Source: Polaribacter cellanae
Lineage (GTDB): Bacteria; Bacteroidota; Bacteroidia; Flavobacteriales; Flavobacteriaceae
Assembly (NCBI RefSeq): GCF_017569185.1
Contig: NZ_CP071869.1
Coordinates: 744,001-808,000 of the forward strand
DNA: 64,000 nt
Reading direction: 5' to 3'
The position numbers and the translations under genes are program-made. Shown here one piece after another: positions 1 through 8,334 of the stretch; the first letter of the stretch is position 1; every line of letters begins with the position of its first letter. The notes below the pieces were generated by a model, which saw only the letters and a program-made list of their open reading frames with translations, made no database searches and was not told the origin of the DNA.

Positions 1-2259
1 CAAAATGGCAAAGCTTATTTTGAACATCAAGTAACTAGAGATTCTTATGGGAGGGTAAATGCAGAAACTTATATTGGTAAAAACTTAGGAAATAATGCAA
101 GTAGTACTGTAAAAGTTAGAAATGTATTCGATACAAATTCTGGAATTTTAACTGAGGTACAAGACTATAATGCAGGAACTTCTTTGTGGAAACTAAAAGA
201 CGCAAACGAAAGAGGGCAGGCAAAAGAAGTTCTTTTAGGTAATGGAATGGTTAAAAAAAGAACCTATGACCAATTTGGTTTTTTAACCGAGATATTGGAC
301 CAAACTTCTGGAAACTCCCCAAAAACAGCCTTGAATTTAGCATATAGTTTTAACACTATTAGAGGAAACCTAAACAGTAGAAAAAACACTAATTTAGGTT
401 GGAGTGAAACTTTTACCTACGATAATTTAGACCGCTTAACAAACATATCTGGTTCCGTAAGTCGCTCGCAAGCTTATGATACCAGAGGGCGTATTACCTC
501 TAACTCCGAGATAGGTAGTTATAAGTACAATTCCAGTAATTTGTATCGTTTACAAAATGTAGATTTAAATACAAAAGGAGATTTACATTACCAAAACCAA
601 CCATTACAAGATATAAAATACAATGCCTATAAAAAACCTGTTTCTATTAAGGTTAAAAATAAGGCACAGGTAGATTTTGAATATGGCATTTTACAAAACA
701 GAAGCCATGCTTATTATGGAGGGAATGAGGATAATAAATTAAGCCGTAGGTACCAAAAACACTATTCGGGTATTACTCCTGTAGAAATTGAGGTAGATAA
801 ACAAGGAAACACAAAAATTATTACCTATATAGGTGGTGATGCTTATTCTGCCCCTATAGTACACATTAAACAAACAAAAACAGGCGAAACCAGTGGCTTT
901 TACTACTTGCATAGAGATTATTTAAGTAGTATTTTAGCAATTACAGATAGCAATGCAAATGTAATAGAGCAACGCCAATTTGGTGCTTGGGGCGAGGTAG
1001 ATAAATTTAAAACCGGCAATAGCGAGGTAGCTTTTACAAGCAATACTACCTTATTAAACAGAGGCTATACAGGGCACGAACATTTTATAAGCGTTGGTTT
1101 AATACATATGAATGGTCGTATGTACGATGCCAAACTAGGGCGTTTTTTATCGCCAGATAATTATATACAAGAACCGTTTAGTACACAAAGTTTTAATCGA
1201 TATGGGTATGTTTGGAATAATCCGTTAAAATTTACTGATAAAAGTGGGGAGTTCTTTTTTACAGCTATTTTGGTAGGAGCTTTAATTGGAGCAACAGCAG
1301 GAGCAGTTGGTTATATTGTAAATGCAGCCATTACTGGAAATTGGAATTGGGCTAGTTTTGGGCAAGCTATTTTGGGAGGAGCTATTTCTGGAGCAATTGG
1401 AGGAGCCATACTTGGGAATGCAGGAATGCTTAAGTCGTTGATAAATGGAGGTGGTTTTTGGGGTAATGTAGCTCTTTCTGCAGCAAGTAGTTTTTTACCT
1501 TCCGTAGATGTAAAAATTGGAGATTGGAGTTTTGGATTAAGCCCAGCTTTAGCTTTTGGAAGAGCTACAGGTTTTGGGGCAAATATAAGTGTGAGCTATC
1601 AAGATGGAGATTTTACTTTTTCCGCTGGGTATGGAGTAACCTTCTATGGTTCAGCGCACGGTACTGGTCATAAAGGATGGGAATATAGAAAATCTTGGGG
1701 AGTAAATTGGGATGATGGTGAACAAGGATTTGGATTGTATAGTACGACCTTTAAAAGCGGAGAAACAAGTCAAAAAGTTGGTGGTTTAAACTATAGAAAT
1801 GGAGAGTTTGGGTTTAGATATGAAAATGACGGAACTCCTTTCAGCGGTACATTAGGAGATGGTGGTGACAGTCATAGAAGTGCTGCTGTTCAGTTTAGAT
1901 ATAAAAATTTTACAGCAGGATTTAATTTATTTACAGGTAAAAGAGAATATGTTGAGGGAGAAGATTCTCCTCCACAAGTAGGTTCTAATCAAGTTGGTAA
2001 ATACGGTAGGAGATATCCTAATGGCTTTGTTAAGGAGGTTGGTAATCCATATAGACTTGGAGCTTTATATGTAGGCTATAAAGGATATAGACTTGGCACA
2101 AACTCTGAACATGTAAGGCATGCAATACAAGATCAAGCAATACATAATCTTAGAATTCCAGGGGTTATCGATAAGAGACAGCCTGGATTTATGAATCAAA
2201 GTTGGAATTGGGGAGGTTATTTTCAATATCAATCACATAATCCTTACACTTTATGGTAA
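1..2259 (+). CDS. RHS repeat-associated core domain toxin, 3' part (5' end outside window)
   Basis: The frame is open from base 1 without a start, so the gene begins upstream; 752 residues are visible. RHS/YD-repeat sequence fills the first ~360 residues (YD-like pieces such as YDNLDRLTNISG). The conserved core (GRFLSPDNYIQEPF, then NPLKFTDKSGEF) lies at about residues 380-417. An Ala/Gly-rich hydrophobic pretoxin stretch follows, then a variable C-terminal tip of about 270 residues with repeated Gly/Tyr beta-like segments, ending NPYTLW. RHS proteins form a shell that carries a cleavable C-terminal toxin used against neighbouring cells. The tip resembles what I remember of polymorphic toxin type 23 in Bacteroidetes; this is tentative. 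The stop overlaps the immunity ATG by 7 bases (ATGGTAA). This is the only visible cassette attached to a full RHS core, so it is probably the expressed one. Confidence 0.9.
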   Translation, partial: QNGKAYFEHQVTRDSYGRVNAETYIGKNLGNNASSTVKVRNVFDTNSGILTEVQDYNAGTSLWKLKDANERGQAKEVLLGNGMVKKRTYDQFGFLTEILDQTSGNSPKTALNLAYSFNTIRGNLNSRKNTNLGWSETFTYDNLDRLTNISGSVSRSQAYDTRGRITSNSEIGSYKYNSSNLYRLQNVDLNTKGDLHYQNQPLQDIKYNAYKKPVSIKVKNKAQVDFEYGILQNRSHAYYGGNEDNKLSRRYQKHYSGITPVEIEVDKQGNTKIITYIGGDAYSAPIVHIKQTKTGETSGFYYLHRDYLSSILAITDSNANVIEQRQFGAWGEVDKFKTGNSEVAFTSNTTLLNRGYTGHEHFISVGLIHMNGRMYDAKLGRFLSPDNYIQEPFSTQSFNRYGYVWNNPLKFTDKSGEFFFTAILVGALIGATAGAVGYIVNAAITGNWNWASFGQAILGGAISGAIGGAILGNAGMLKSLINGGGFWGNVALSAASSFLPSVDVKIGDWSFGLSPALAFGRATGFGANISVSYQDGDFTFSAGYGVTFYGSAHGTGHKGWEYRKSWGVNWDDGEQGFGLYSTTFKSGETSQKVGGLNYRNGEFGFRYENDGTPFSGTLGDGGDSHRSAAVQFRYKNFTAGFNLFTGKREYVEGEDSPPQVGSNQVGKYGRRYPNGFVKEVGNPYRLGALYVGYKGYRLGTNSEHVRHAIQDQAIHNLRIPGVIDKRQPGFMNQSWNWGGYFQYQSHNPYTLW

Positions 2260-2900
2260 AAAAAGTAATATTAATATTTTGTTTTTTAGGTATTTATGGT
2301 TGTTTTACAAAAATTCACCATAAGGAATACTTAATAAAATATAACTCTGTCAAAGATCAGAAACTACCACTTAATATAAATGGTTTTTATTATACTACTT
2401 ACAAGTGGAAAGGAGTGAAGAGAATAAAGGTATTTATACTTTATGAAAATGGATTTCTAGTAAATGCAGGAGATTATGACGGTGTTTCTAATTACTTTTG
2501 TAGTGACAAAAAGTTTATAAATGATAATAGTTATGATAAGGCTATAGAAAACTTCAAATTTCGTTTAGATTTTTTAAAGAACAGCAATAATTTAAAAAAG
2601 TTAAAATCTTGTGGATTTGATGAAAAGGACATATATAATAAAGGATTATATAAAATAGATAGTAAAGGAGAAATTAAAATTCAATATTATAATTTAGAGA
2701 GAGAAAAAGAAGATAAAGATTCCTTCAATTCTTATTTTCTTTACGAATTAAGTGGAAAAATTTTAAATAAAAATGAATTTAAAATAACTAAGCAAAAAAA
2801 CTATAGAAAAAATAAGATTGATAATAAAGAAATACATTTTTATTTTATTCCAGATAACAATAAACCAGAGATTAAGAATTATTGGATAAAAAATAACTGA
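2253..2900 (+). CDS. Probable lipoprotein immunity protein for the main RHS tip
   Basis: 215 residues. The N-terminus MVKKVILIFCFLGIYGC is a lipoprotein signal with Cys at residue 17, so the product should be anchored in the cell envelope. The rest is Lys/Asn-rich with no recognised domain. It shares the motif FILYENG (about residue 60-66) with the product at 3352 (FVLYENG), so the two are paralogues. Its start overlaps the RHS stop by 7 bases, which implies translational coupling, the normal layout of toxin-immunity pairs. The immunity role is inferred from position only. Confidence 0.75.
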   Translation: MVKKVILIFCFLGIYGCFTKIHHKEYLIKYNSVKDQKLPLNINGFYYTTYKWKGVKRIKVFILYENGFLVNAGDYDGVSNYFCSDKKFINDNSYDKAIENFKFRLDFLKNSNNLKKLKSCGFDEKDIYNKGLYKIDSKGEIKIQYYNLEREKEDKDSFNSYFLYELSGKILNKNEFKITKQKNYRKNKIDNKEIHFYFIPDNNKPEIKNYWIKNN

Positions 2901-3358
2901 TAGTATTAGGTAGATATTGTTTTGCGATAATTTTGATTATATCATCTTGTAAATCAGTAGATCTGTTAAATTTGAGTAATTTATCAAATATAAAAGTCCC
3001 TAAGGACATTAATTTCTATAAGAAATACGATGAAATATTGAATGTTCAATTACCAAGTAATATCGATTTAACATCTTTATATGAATATGCTTATCAAATT
3101 GATTATAAAAACAAGAAATTTTTCAACACTAGAAAAAATAATAAATCTGCTTTTAAGTTTTATAAAAAAGGGAGAGTTAATCTTTTCTACTACGATGAGA
3201 ATAAAAAAAAGAATTTTGACTCAAATAAATATGGCTATAGAGGAATTTGTTATAAAGAAAAGAATAATTTTAAATTGATGTTAGTTGTTCCTGTAACAGA
3301 AAATCGAAAGCAAGGTTATTACCAGTGCCAATTTTATAATCCTTATACATTATGGTAA
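2897..3358 (+). CDS. Degenerate lipoprotein immunity paralogue fused to a toxin-tip tail
   Basis: The frame is open from a CTG at 2897. The product would begin with a hydrophobic stretch ending IISSC, a lipobox, but there is no ATG; a TTG at 2933 would leave too short a signal. The start has therefore probably been lost, or it is unusual. The last 13 residues (YYQCQFYNPYTLW) do not belong to an immunity protein: they match the C-terminal tail of the main RHS tip (YFQYQSHNPYTLW). The ORF therefore looks like an immunity remnant joined by recombination to the last bases of a second toxin copy. Its stop overlaps the next ATG at 3352 in the same ATGGTAA arrangement. Expression is uncertain. Confidence 0.5.
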   Translation: MIVLGRYCFAIILIISSCKSVDLLNLSNLSNIKVPKDINFYKKYDEILNVQLPSNIDLTSLYEYAYQIDYKNKKFFNTRKNNKSAFKFYKKGRVNLFYYDENKKKNFDSNKYGYRGICYKEKNNFKLMLVVPVTENRKQGYYQCQFYNPYTLW

Positions 3359-3921
3359 GAATACCCAAAATAGTAAGAACATTCAAATTAGTGATAATGA
3401 TTTTATTACTAGTGAAATGTACCGTTATAAAGAAAAAAGATATTGTCTTGAACAACAAAAATATAACAACATCAATAGGACTAAGTATAGATGGTGTGTT
3501 TTTTGGAGTTGATAAAAAAGGCTATATTAGTTCATTTGTCCTTTATGAAAATGGATGTTATTTGATTGGAATAAACTCCGATTTAAGTCTTGGCAATTAT
3601 ACAAAATTGTTTTATGAAAAAGATAAAAATTTTGATAGCTTAGGATCTAATAAATTTGGGAATAATTGGTCAAGATTAAAAAAATGGGATACCTTTTCAA
3701 GGTCATGGGGAAAGTATAAAATTATTAATGACACATTAGTTGCATACAGTGAAGGAAAAGCAGGATTTTCAAAAATATTAAATTATGCTAATTATTACAA
3801 GATAATAAATAAGAATAAACTAACTCATTTTAAAACTGAAATTGATGGCAGCGAAAGATTTGTAAGAAATCAATTATATGAACTAAAGAGAATAAAAAGA
3901 CCAACTCTTATTTGCAAATAA
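3352..3921 (+). CDS. Lipoprotein immunity paralogue
   Basis: 189 residues with a hydrophobic N-terminus (IMILLLVKC) whose Cys at about residue 23 fits a lipobox. The central motif SFVLYENG matches the immunity protein at 2253, so this is a diverged paralogue, probably for a related tip. It starts inside the tail of the preceding toxin remnant (ATGGTAA overlap). No toxin is attached, only the 13-residue tail just upstream, so this is an orphan immunity gene. Such genes can protect against siblings that carry another tip allele; that is inference. Confidence 0.6.
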   Translation: MVRIPKIVRTFKLVIMILLLVKCTVIKKKDIVLNNKNITTSIGLSIDGVFFGVDKKGYISSFVLYENGCYLIGINSDLSLGNYTKLFYEKDKNFDSLGSNKFGNNWSRLKKWDTFSRSWGKYKIINDTLVAYSEGKAGFSKILNYANYYKIINKNKLTHFKTEIDGSERFVRNQLYELKRIKRPTLICK

Positions 3922-3931
3922 AACTTTTTTC

Positions 3932-4144
3932 TATTGGAGAGATAAATATAGACTTGGTTCAGTATTACTAGGTTATAAAGGGCATCAAGTAGGTTATCAT
4001 AATGAAGCAATAAGAGGGGCAATTCAAAATAGGTTTGTACATCATAAAATTACTGATGATTCTGGGTGGTTTAGAGAACTTCCTGGTCGTTTTCCATCTC
4101 ACTCTTATTTTCAATACCAATCATATAATCCTTATACACTATAG
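3932..4144 (+). pseudogene. Orphan toxin-tip tail (homologue of the main RHS C-terminus)
   Basis: This 71-codon open stretch has no start codon. It contains RLGSVLLGYKGHQVGY and ends YFQYQSYNPYTL. The main RHS C-terminus (about 2050-2259) reads RLGALYVGYKGYRLG ... YFQYQSHNPYTLW, so this is the last ~70 residues of a related tip without core or pretoxin part. It sits directly after one immunity gene and before a decayed one. Its terminal Trp codon has become the stop TAG. Confidence 0.75.
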
Positions 4145-4677
4145 TAATTCGAATTACAATTATTTTCACTGTTCTCTTTTTATTAATTTCTTGTAAAATG
4201 AAAAATTTGTATCAAAAAGATATAAGAATAAAAAAACAAGATAGAAAATTTAAACAAAATACGATTTGATGGATATTATTACAAACTAAAAAAGGATAGA
4301 TATGATTCTGAAAAGGAAATAATTACTTCAGTTTTTTTACAAAAAAAGGGCTAAGAGTTGGTTCGTTTTCTATCAGTTTTGTGAATTTTAAAGAGTTTGA
4401 AAAATTTCTTTTGTCTGATGACTTTAACTTAATGTTGAGAAATAATAAATACCTTATTCAACCTTTTTTAATTGAGGATGATAAAATAATTTCTCAATCA
4501 ATTATAGGAGGAAACACTTTTGAAAAGCATATATCAACGACTATAATTCGAATAGAATCTTTAGATAAGTTAAAAGAGGTAAAACACTATTATTTAGGTG
4601 TTTATAGTAGAAATGAAGAATATATTTTTAAAGAATTTAAAAATATTTATAAAGTTAAAGAGAAAATAAATATGTAA
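4141..4677 (+). pseudogene. Decayed lipoprotein immunity gene (start lost, two frameshifts)
   Basis: The position equivalent to the immunity ATG in the sister copies reads ATA here (4141-4143). Translation from it gives a lipoprotein-like leader (FTVLFLLISC) up to a TGA near 4267. A shift in frame then restores FDGYYYKLKK, matching the FYY/VFF region of the paralogues, and a second shift near 4350 restores the frame that runs on from GTG 4381 to 4677. This is a once-functional member of the 2253/3352 family destroyed by at least three lesions. Confidence 0.7.
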
Positions 4678-4712
4678 TAATATTCCAATAGTTTTATTAA
4701 AGATATTGGTAA

Positions 4713-4867
4713 GCTTTATACGCTGGAAATGTTGATGGTAAAAATAATTTTGTTTTAGGTATTGGCGGTTTTGTGGGCGTAGGTGCTAGCGCAACGTTTA
4801 TTGATGCTAATTTAAATTTGGTGCTACAGATCACTTTTATGACAATGGAAGGTATCTTAAAAAATAA
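4713..4867 (+). pseudogene. Orphan toxin-tip remnant, frameshifted
   Basis: A short Gly-rich stretch (NNFVLGIGGFVGVGASATF) reads without a stop from 4713 and then shifts frame near 4818 to continue GATDHFYDNGRYLKK with a stop at 4865-4867. No start codon or core block precedes it. It ends three bases before an immunity-like ATG at 4871, which is where a toxin C-terminus is expected. The tip family is not recognised. Confidence 0.5.
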
Positions 4868-4870
4868 ATT

Positions 4871-5248
4871 ATGATAAAAAAATTTAAGTATATCGCTTTG
4901 ATTTTTATGTTTCTTCAATGTAAAAAAGAAGAAAAGGGTATTTCAATTACTTATGAAATGTATTTAAATATAGATGTTAAACATAGTTTAAATAAAAGAG
5001 GAATAGTATATCTAAACGATAAGTATTCTCTTTCTAGCGGATGCAAATTAATTTATAAAGATTCTTTTCCAAAATGGATTAAAGAACATGGTAATCCAAT
5101 ATATCTATCAAAAAGCGCAAAATTTTATCCTGCTATCAGACATATAAGTGCTCCATATCATCTATTAAAGAAAAGCAACAGTTTATTATTTAAAATAATT
5201 AAAAATAATGACACACTAAAATTTAAGTTGTTGAAAAATGAAAAATAA
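4871..5248 (+). CDS. Putative lipoprotein immunity protein
   Basis: 125 residues. The signal MIKKFKYIALIFMFLQC ends in a Cys fitting a lipobox. The mature part is basic and has no recognised domain. It follows the toxin remnant at 4713-4867 by three bases, so it is read as that remnant's immunity gene. Its 3' end overlaps the ATG of the leader remnant at 5238 by 11 bases, so a copy of the leader follows it immediately. The function is inferred from position. Confidence 0.6.
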   Translation: MIKKFKYIALIFMFLQCKKEEKGISITYEMYLNIDVKHSLNKRGIVYLNDKYSLSSGCKLIYKDSFPKWIKEHGNPIYLSKSAKFYPAIRHISAPYHLLKKSNSLLFKIIKNNDTLKFKLLKNEK

Positions 5249-5429
5249 AATATTACTATTTCTACTTACTATTATGCTTTTTTCATGTAACTCAGAAAAT
5301 AATAATATTGTAGAACCACAAGAACAACCATTTACAGTAGAGTTGGTTGCTAGTAACACAAACGTACCTATAAACGGAATAACTACTTTTAAAAAAAATA
5401 GTATATTTAACAAACGTTCTTTAACATAA
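5238..5429 (+). pseudogene. Lipoprotein leader remnant, copy 1
   Basis: A 63-codon ORF begins with a lipoprotein signal (LLTIMLFSC) followed by an acidic linker with EPQEQPFTVELVASN and ends in TAA at 5427. The RHS-derived sequence QRQFGA starts just after this stop in the same frame. Related copies stand before other cassettes at 6846, 9140, 12186 and about 16373. It is best read as the 5' end of a larger secreted protein, possibly the RHS gene itself, joined to the core by an internal deletion. It is the best-preserved copy. Confidence 0.6.
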
Positions 5430-5459
5430 AAGCAACGCCAATTTGGTGCTATTGGTGGT

Positions 5460-6260
5460 GTGTTTGCTAAAGCAATAGGTAATGCTGTAAAAGGGCTCAA
5501 AGGTATTCTTAAAGTAGGTGTACAAGCTGTAGCCCATGGGCATTTAGGTGGAATGATGTCTTTGGCTATGGGTGGTGACTATTTTAGTGGCTTTGCTGCT
5601 GGTGCTGTTGGTTCTGCGATTGGGCATTATGCTTTAAAAGGTCTAGAACGTGTAGGTGCTAACAACTTTTGGAAAGCCGCTGGTACCATTACAGCAGGTT
5701 CTCTTTCTGGTGGTATTGGCAGTGTTATCGCTGGTGGTAAGTTTTGGGATGGCTTTAGAAATGGGGCGATTAGTACTTCTTTAAATCATGTGATGCATAT
5801 GATTCAAGAAAAGATACATCATTATTTTGAAAAAAAGAAAGATGCTTTTAACTATGCTCAAGAGAAATCTATTTTACTTGATATGGGAGATGGATATGTT
5901 TTGGAGAGAGAAGTTTCTGGATTTGCTTTAGAAAATGGTGATTATATTGTATTAGACCCTTCAGATAATACCAGAACAGAATCTAAAAACCCTATAACAA
6001 TTAAAAATGGCGAAAGTTATGTGAAATTTGAAGGAGAGTTTTATAAGATAAAATCACAATTTCATACTCATCCTTCTGGCATGAAATATGCACCTGGTAG
6101 AATAGGTGTTAGTAAAAATGACTTAAGTTTAATGTTTAATAGATTTAAAGGAGCGTCTATGTCGATTCTATATAGAGGTAATGAATGGATTTTAAGTGCT
6201 GGTAATCAGTTTAATAAATATGGATTTAATTATTCGTTAAAAAATAATGGAACATGGTAA
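5460..6260 (+). CDS. Displaced RHS tip with JAMM/MPN-like metallopeptidase motif
   Basis: The frame is open from 5430; the only starts are weak (GTG 5460), so this is probably a silent cassette. The RHS core is missing: the words CAATTTGGTGCT run straight into the linker at ATTGGTGGTG. The shared Ala/Gly-rich linker covers about residues 1-117 and ends NHVMHMIQ. The unique tip carries FHTHPSG at about residue 200, followed by a Ser and Asp (GVSKNDLS). This resembles the zinc motif HxHP...S..D of JAB/JAMM peptidases, and Glu residues lie upstream. DUF4329-like tips have a similar HxHP, so that is the alternative. The stop overlaps the next ATG by 7 bases. Confidence 0.7.
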   Translation: MFAKAIGNAVKGLKGILKVGVQAVAHGHLGGMMSLAMGGDYFSGFAAGAVGSAIGHYALKGLERVGANNFWKAAGTITAGSLSGGIGSVIAGGKFWDGFRNGAISTSLNHVMHMIQEKIHHYFEKKKDAFNYAQEKSILLDMGDGYVLEREVSGFALENGDYIVLDPSDNTRTESKNPITIKNGESYVKFEGEFYKIKSQFHTHPSGMKYAPGRIGVSKNDLSLMFNRFKGASMSILYRGNEWILSAGNQFNKYGFNYSLKNNGTW

Positions 6261-6829
6261 AAAAAGTAGTAATATTATTCTTATTTCTTCTATTTTATAA
6301 TAGTAGTATAGCACAACAAAAAGACTTATGGTGGCTGCAAACTTCTGAAAATAAAAAATATGAGAAGAGTTATAAATATGTGTTTTGTGATGTTTCCGAT
6401 GGTATATTAAAAGAGCAAATCATCGAATTTATTAAAAAATATATAATTAATACAAATAAGAAAAAAGAGGAAATTGCAATTGAATTTTCATCAATTTTTT
6501 CAGAAAAAAAGGATGAAAAAAAATATAGAATCACATATATTTCTGATTATTATAATTTCATACCCTATTTTAAGGTTAATCAAATAGCTAAAGTAAGTGG
6601 AAAAATAATTTTTATTCGAGACAAAAATTTAAATGATTTTAGAATTAAAAAGGAAGTGTTATTTGGTTTACTTAGGAAAAGGCATCCTAAAATTACAAGA
6701 AGAAATAATATTTCCTATTCAAAAGACAGTACTTTTACAGAAAATTGGACTACAGAGCATGAAATACCTAATTACATTTTAACAATTAAAAATAATAAAC
6801 TAATAAAAAAGGAAATAACATGTGAATAA
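6254..6829 (+). CDS. Putative exported immunity protein for the JAMM-like tip
   Basis: 191 residues with a signal peptide (MVKKVVILFLFLLFYNSSIAQ) that lacks a lipobox Cys and would release the product to the periplasm. The mature part is rich in Lys/Ile/Tyr with no known domain. It overlaps the toxin stop by 7 bases (ATGGTAA), the same junction as at 2253 and 3352. Periplasmic targeting suggests the tip acts in the envelope. The role is inferred from position. Confidence 0.65.
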   Translation: MVKKVVILFLFLLFYNSSIAQQKDLWWLQTSENKKYEKSYKYVFCDVSDGILKEQIIEFIKKYIINTNKKKEEIAIEFSSIFSEKKDEKKYRITYISDYYNFIPYFKVNQIAKVSGKIIFIRDKNLNDFRIKKEVLFGLLRKRHPKITRRNNISYSKDSTFTENWTTEHEIPNYILTIKNNKLIKKEITCE

Positions 6830-6845
6830 TATTGTAATAAAGTAT

Positions 6846-6890
6846 TGATGTTATCTTTAATTTTTTTCTTGTAGCTCTAATAATGAATAA
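6846..6890 (+). pseudogene. Short lipoprotein leader remnant
   Basis: This short stretch can be read as ...FFLSCSSNNE if a one-base slip in the T7 run is allowed, matching FSCSSENNN of the leader copies. It abuts the RHS-derived AATAATCCGTTAAAATTTAC, so here the leader is joined to the very end of the core block. Confidence 0.4.
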
Positions 6891-7885
6891 TCCGTTAAAA
6901 TTTACAGATAAAAGTGGGGAGTTTATTTTTGCTGTTTTAGGGGCTGTTTTATATGGAGCAATAGTAGGCGCAGCAGTGTCTGCTGTTGTATATACTGCTT
7001 CCGCTTTAATAACAGGAAATTGGTCTTGGAGTGCCTTTGGTACTTCTCTTTTATATGGAGCTATTGGGGGAGCAATTTCAGGGGGGGGGGGTGAGTGCTG
7101 CAGGATCCTTACTTTCCTCATCGGCTATTACTAGTGGAGGAACGGGTGCCTTTTGGCAAAGCACTACCTTTAATATGCTTTCTGAATTTGCATCACAAGC
7201 AGGAGCGAGCTTGAGTATGGGAGATAATATCACTTTAGGAACTGTTGTGGGGTCTATTGCAGGTGGATTAGTTGGTGGAAAATTACCTAAATGGAAAGGT
7301 GTTAAAGGAGGATGGTTGAAAAATACTCTTGGAGAAATTGGATTCAACTCTGCTAGAGGAGCTATTAGAGGTTCTGCAACAGGAGGTGTTGGAGCATTAA
7401 TTGATGGAGGTAATATAGGTAAAGGAATAGCCAATGGTGCCAAAAATGGTGCCATTGGAGGAGGAGCACAATCAATTGCAATGATTGCTGCTTTTGGAGC
7501 TACTTATAAACCAAGTGCGAAAAAATTAGAATATGTAAACAGAATGGCTAAAGCAACTGGTATTTCTGCTAAAAGCGTTAATTGGAGAAAAGGAGGTATT
7601 TATCAAGGAATAATGTCTTTATTGGATAATAAAAGAGAGGTAACGTGGGGTAATAATGTAGCTACTTTTAACAAAACAGATGCTGATGTCTTTGGGCATG
7701 AATTTGGTCATATTATTCAGGTTAGAGACCAAGGATGGGCTATATTTCAAGCAAAAGGAATTTATGAACAACTAATTCTTGGTAGTAGTTCGTATGGAAA
7801 ATTTGAAACTAACGAATATGGCGCCGAAAAGTATTTACATACAAATGGAGGCTGTTCTATGAGAGGTTATTGTCCAGTACATTAA
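6883..7885 (+). pseudogene. Displaced RHS tip with HExxH metallopeptidase, frameshifted at a G11 tract
   Basis: ATG 6883 opens NNPLKFTDKSGEF, the end of the RHS core, then a hydrophobic Gly/Ala pretoxin region. At the G11 run (7081-7091) this frame goes off into CRILTF and stops at 7134. The true continuation (VSAAGSLLSS...) is in another frame and runs to 7885. Losing one G would fuse the two parts into a protein of about 333 residues. The tip contains HEFGH (about residue 271), a zinc metallopeptidase motif, with a downstream NEYGAEKYL that could give the third ligand. A lipoprotein immunity gene follows 15 bases later. A peptidase acting in the periplasm is inferred. Confidence 0.75.
7081..7091. 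repeat. Poly-G tract (G11) inside a toxin coding region
   Basis: Eleven consecutive G residues in very AT-rich DNA, placed at a Gly-Gly-Gly stretch of the pretoxin region. Ten or thirteen Gs would keep the two halves of the gene in frame; eleven do not. Such tracts change length by slipped-strand mispairing. A sequencing error is the alternative. Confidence 0.9.
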
Positions 7886-7899
7886 AAATCAGATAGATT

Positions 7900-8334
7900 A
7901 TGAGAAAAATACTATTATTGATAATAATATCACTTATATTAATGGGATGCCCACCAGCTCATTTCTATAAGTATAAACCAGTTAATAGAGCTACTGAAGT
8001 AGAAGGTTTTTATTTAATAGCTTTTAGCGATAATTATTTTAAGATTAGAGTGGGATATTTAAATTCATTTATAAAGAAAAAAGAGAGAAAAGTAGTAGTG
8101 ATAATTAATCCAAATAATTCTAATGTTTCAAAAACTGATTTCACAATTAAATCTATCAAATTAGGAAAATTAAATTATATAAAGACTGAAAGAAGTTTAC
8201 TTTTTTATGAAAAAGAAATGCCTTACAGAAGAGAAGCAAAAAATCTAAATTTCATTGAAGGAGATACTATTAAAATTCTAATGAAAAAAAACAAAATGGT
8301 AAAACATTTTAAATTTTATTATGGTAAGCATTAA
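7900..8334 (+). CDS. Lipoprotein immunity protein for the HExxH tip
   Basis: 144 residues. The signal MRKILLLIIISLILMGC ends in a lipobox Cys. The mature start PPAHFYKYKPVNR resembles PPNYYSYKAIKRK of the lipoprotein at 8597, and both follow HExxH tips of the same family, so the two are paralogous immunity proteins. It lies 15 bases after the metallopeptidase tip. Envelope anchoring fits a toxin acting outside the cytoplasm. No enzymatic motif is seen. Confidence 0.7.
   Translation: MRKILLLIIISLILMGCPPAHFYKYKPVNRATEVEGFYLIAFSDNYFKIRVGYLNSFIKKKERKVVVIINPNNSNVSKTDFTIKSIKLGKLNYIKTERSLLFYEKEMPYRREAKNLNFIEGDTIKILMKKNKMVKHFKFYYGKH

Noticed and set aside
1..2259. Start of the RHS gene at TTG 184
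   Set aside because: The frame is open from base 1 with RHS-like sequence, so the gene continues upstream of the window.
4381..4677. Independent 98-residue gene with GTG start
   Set aside because: It is the 3' part of the decayed immunity gene that begins at 4141; the upstream homology continues in other frames.
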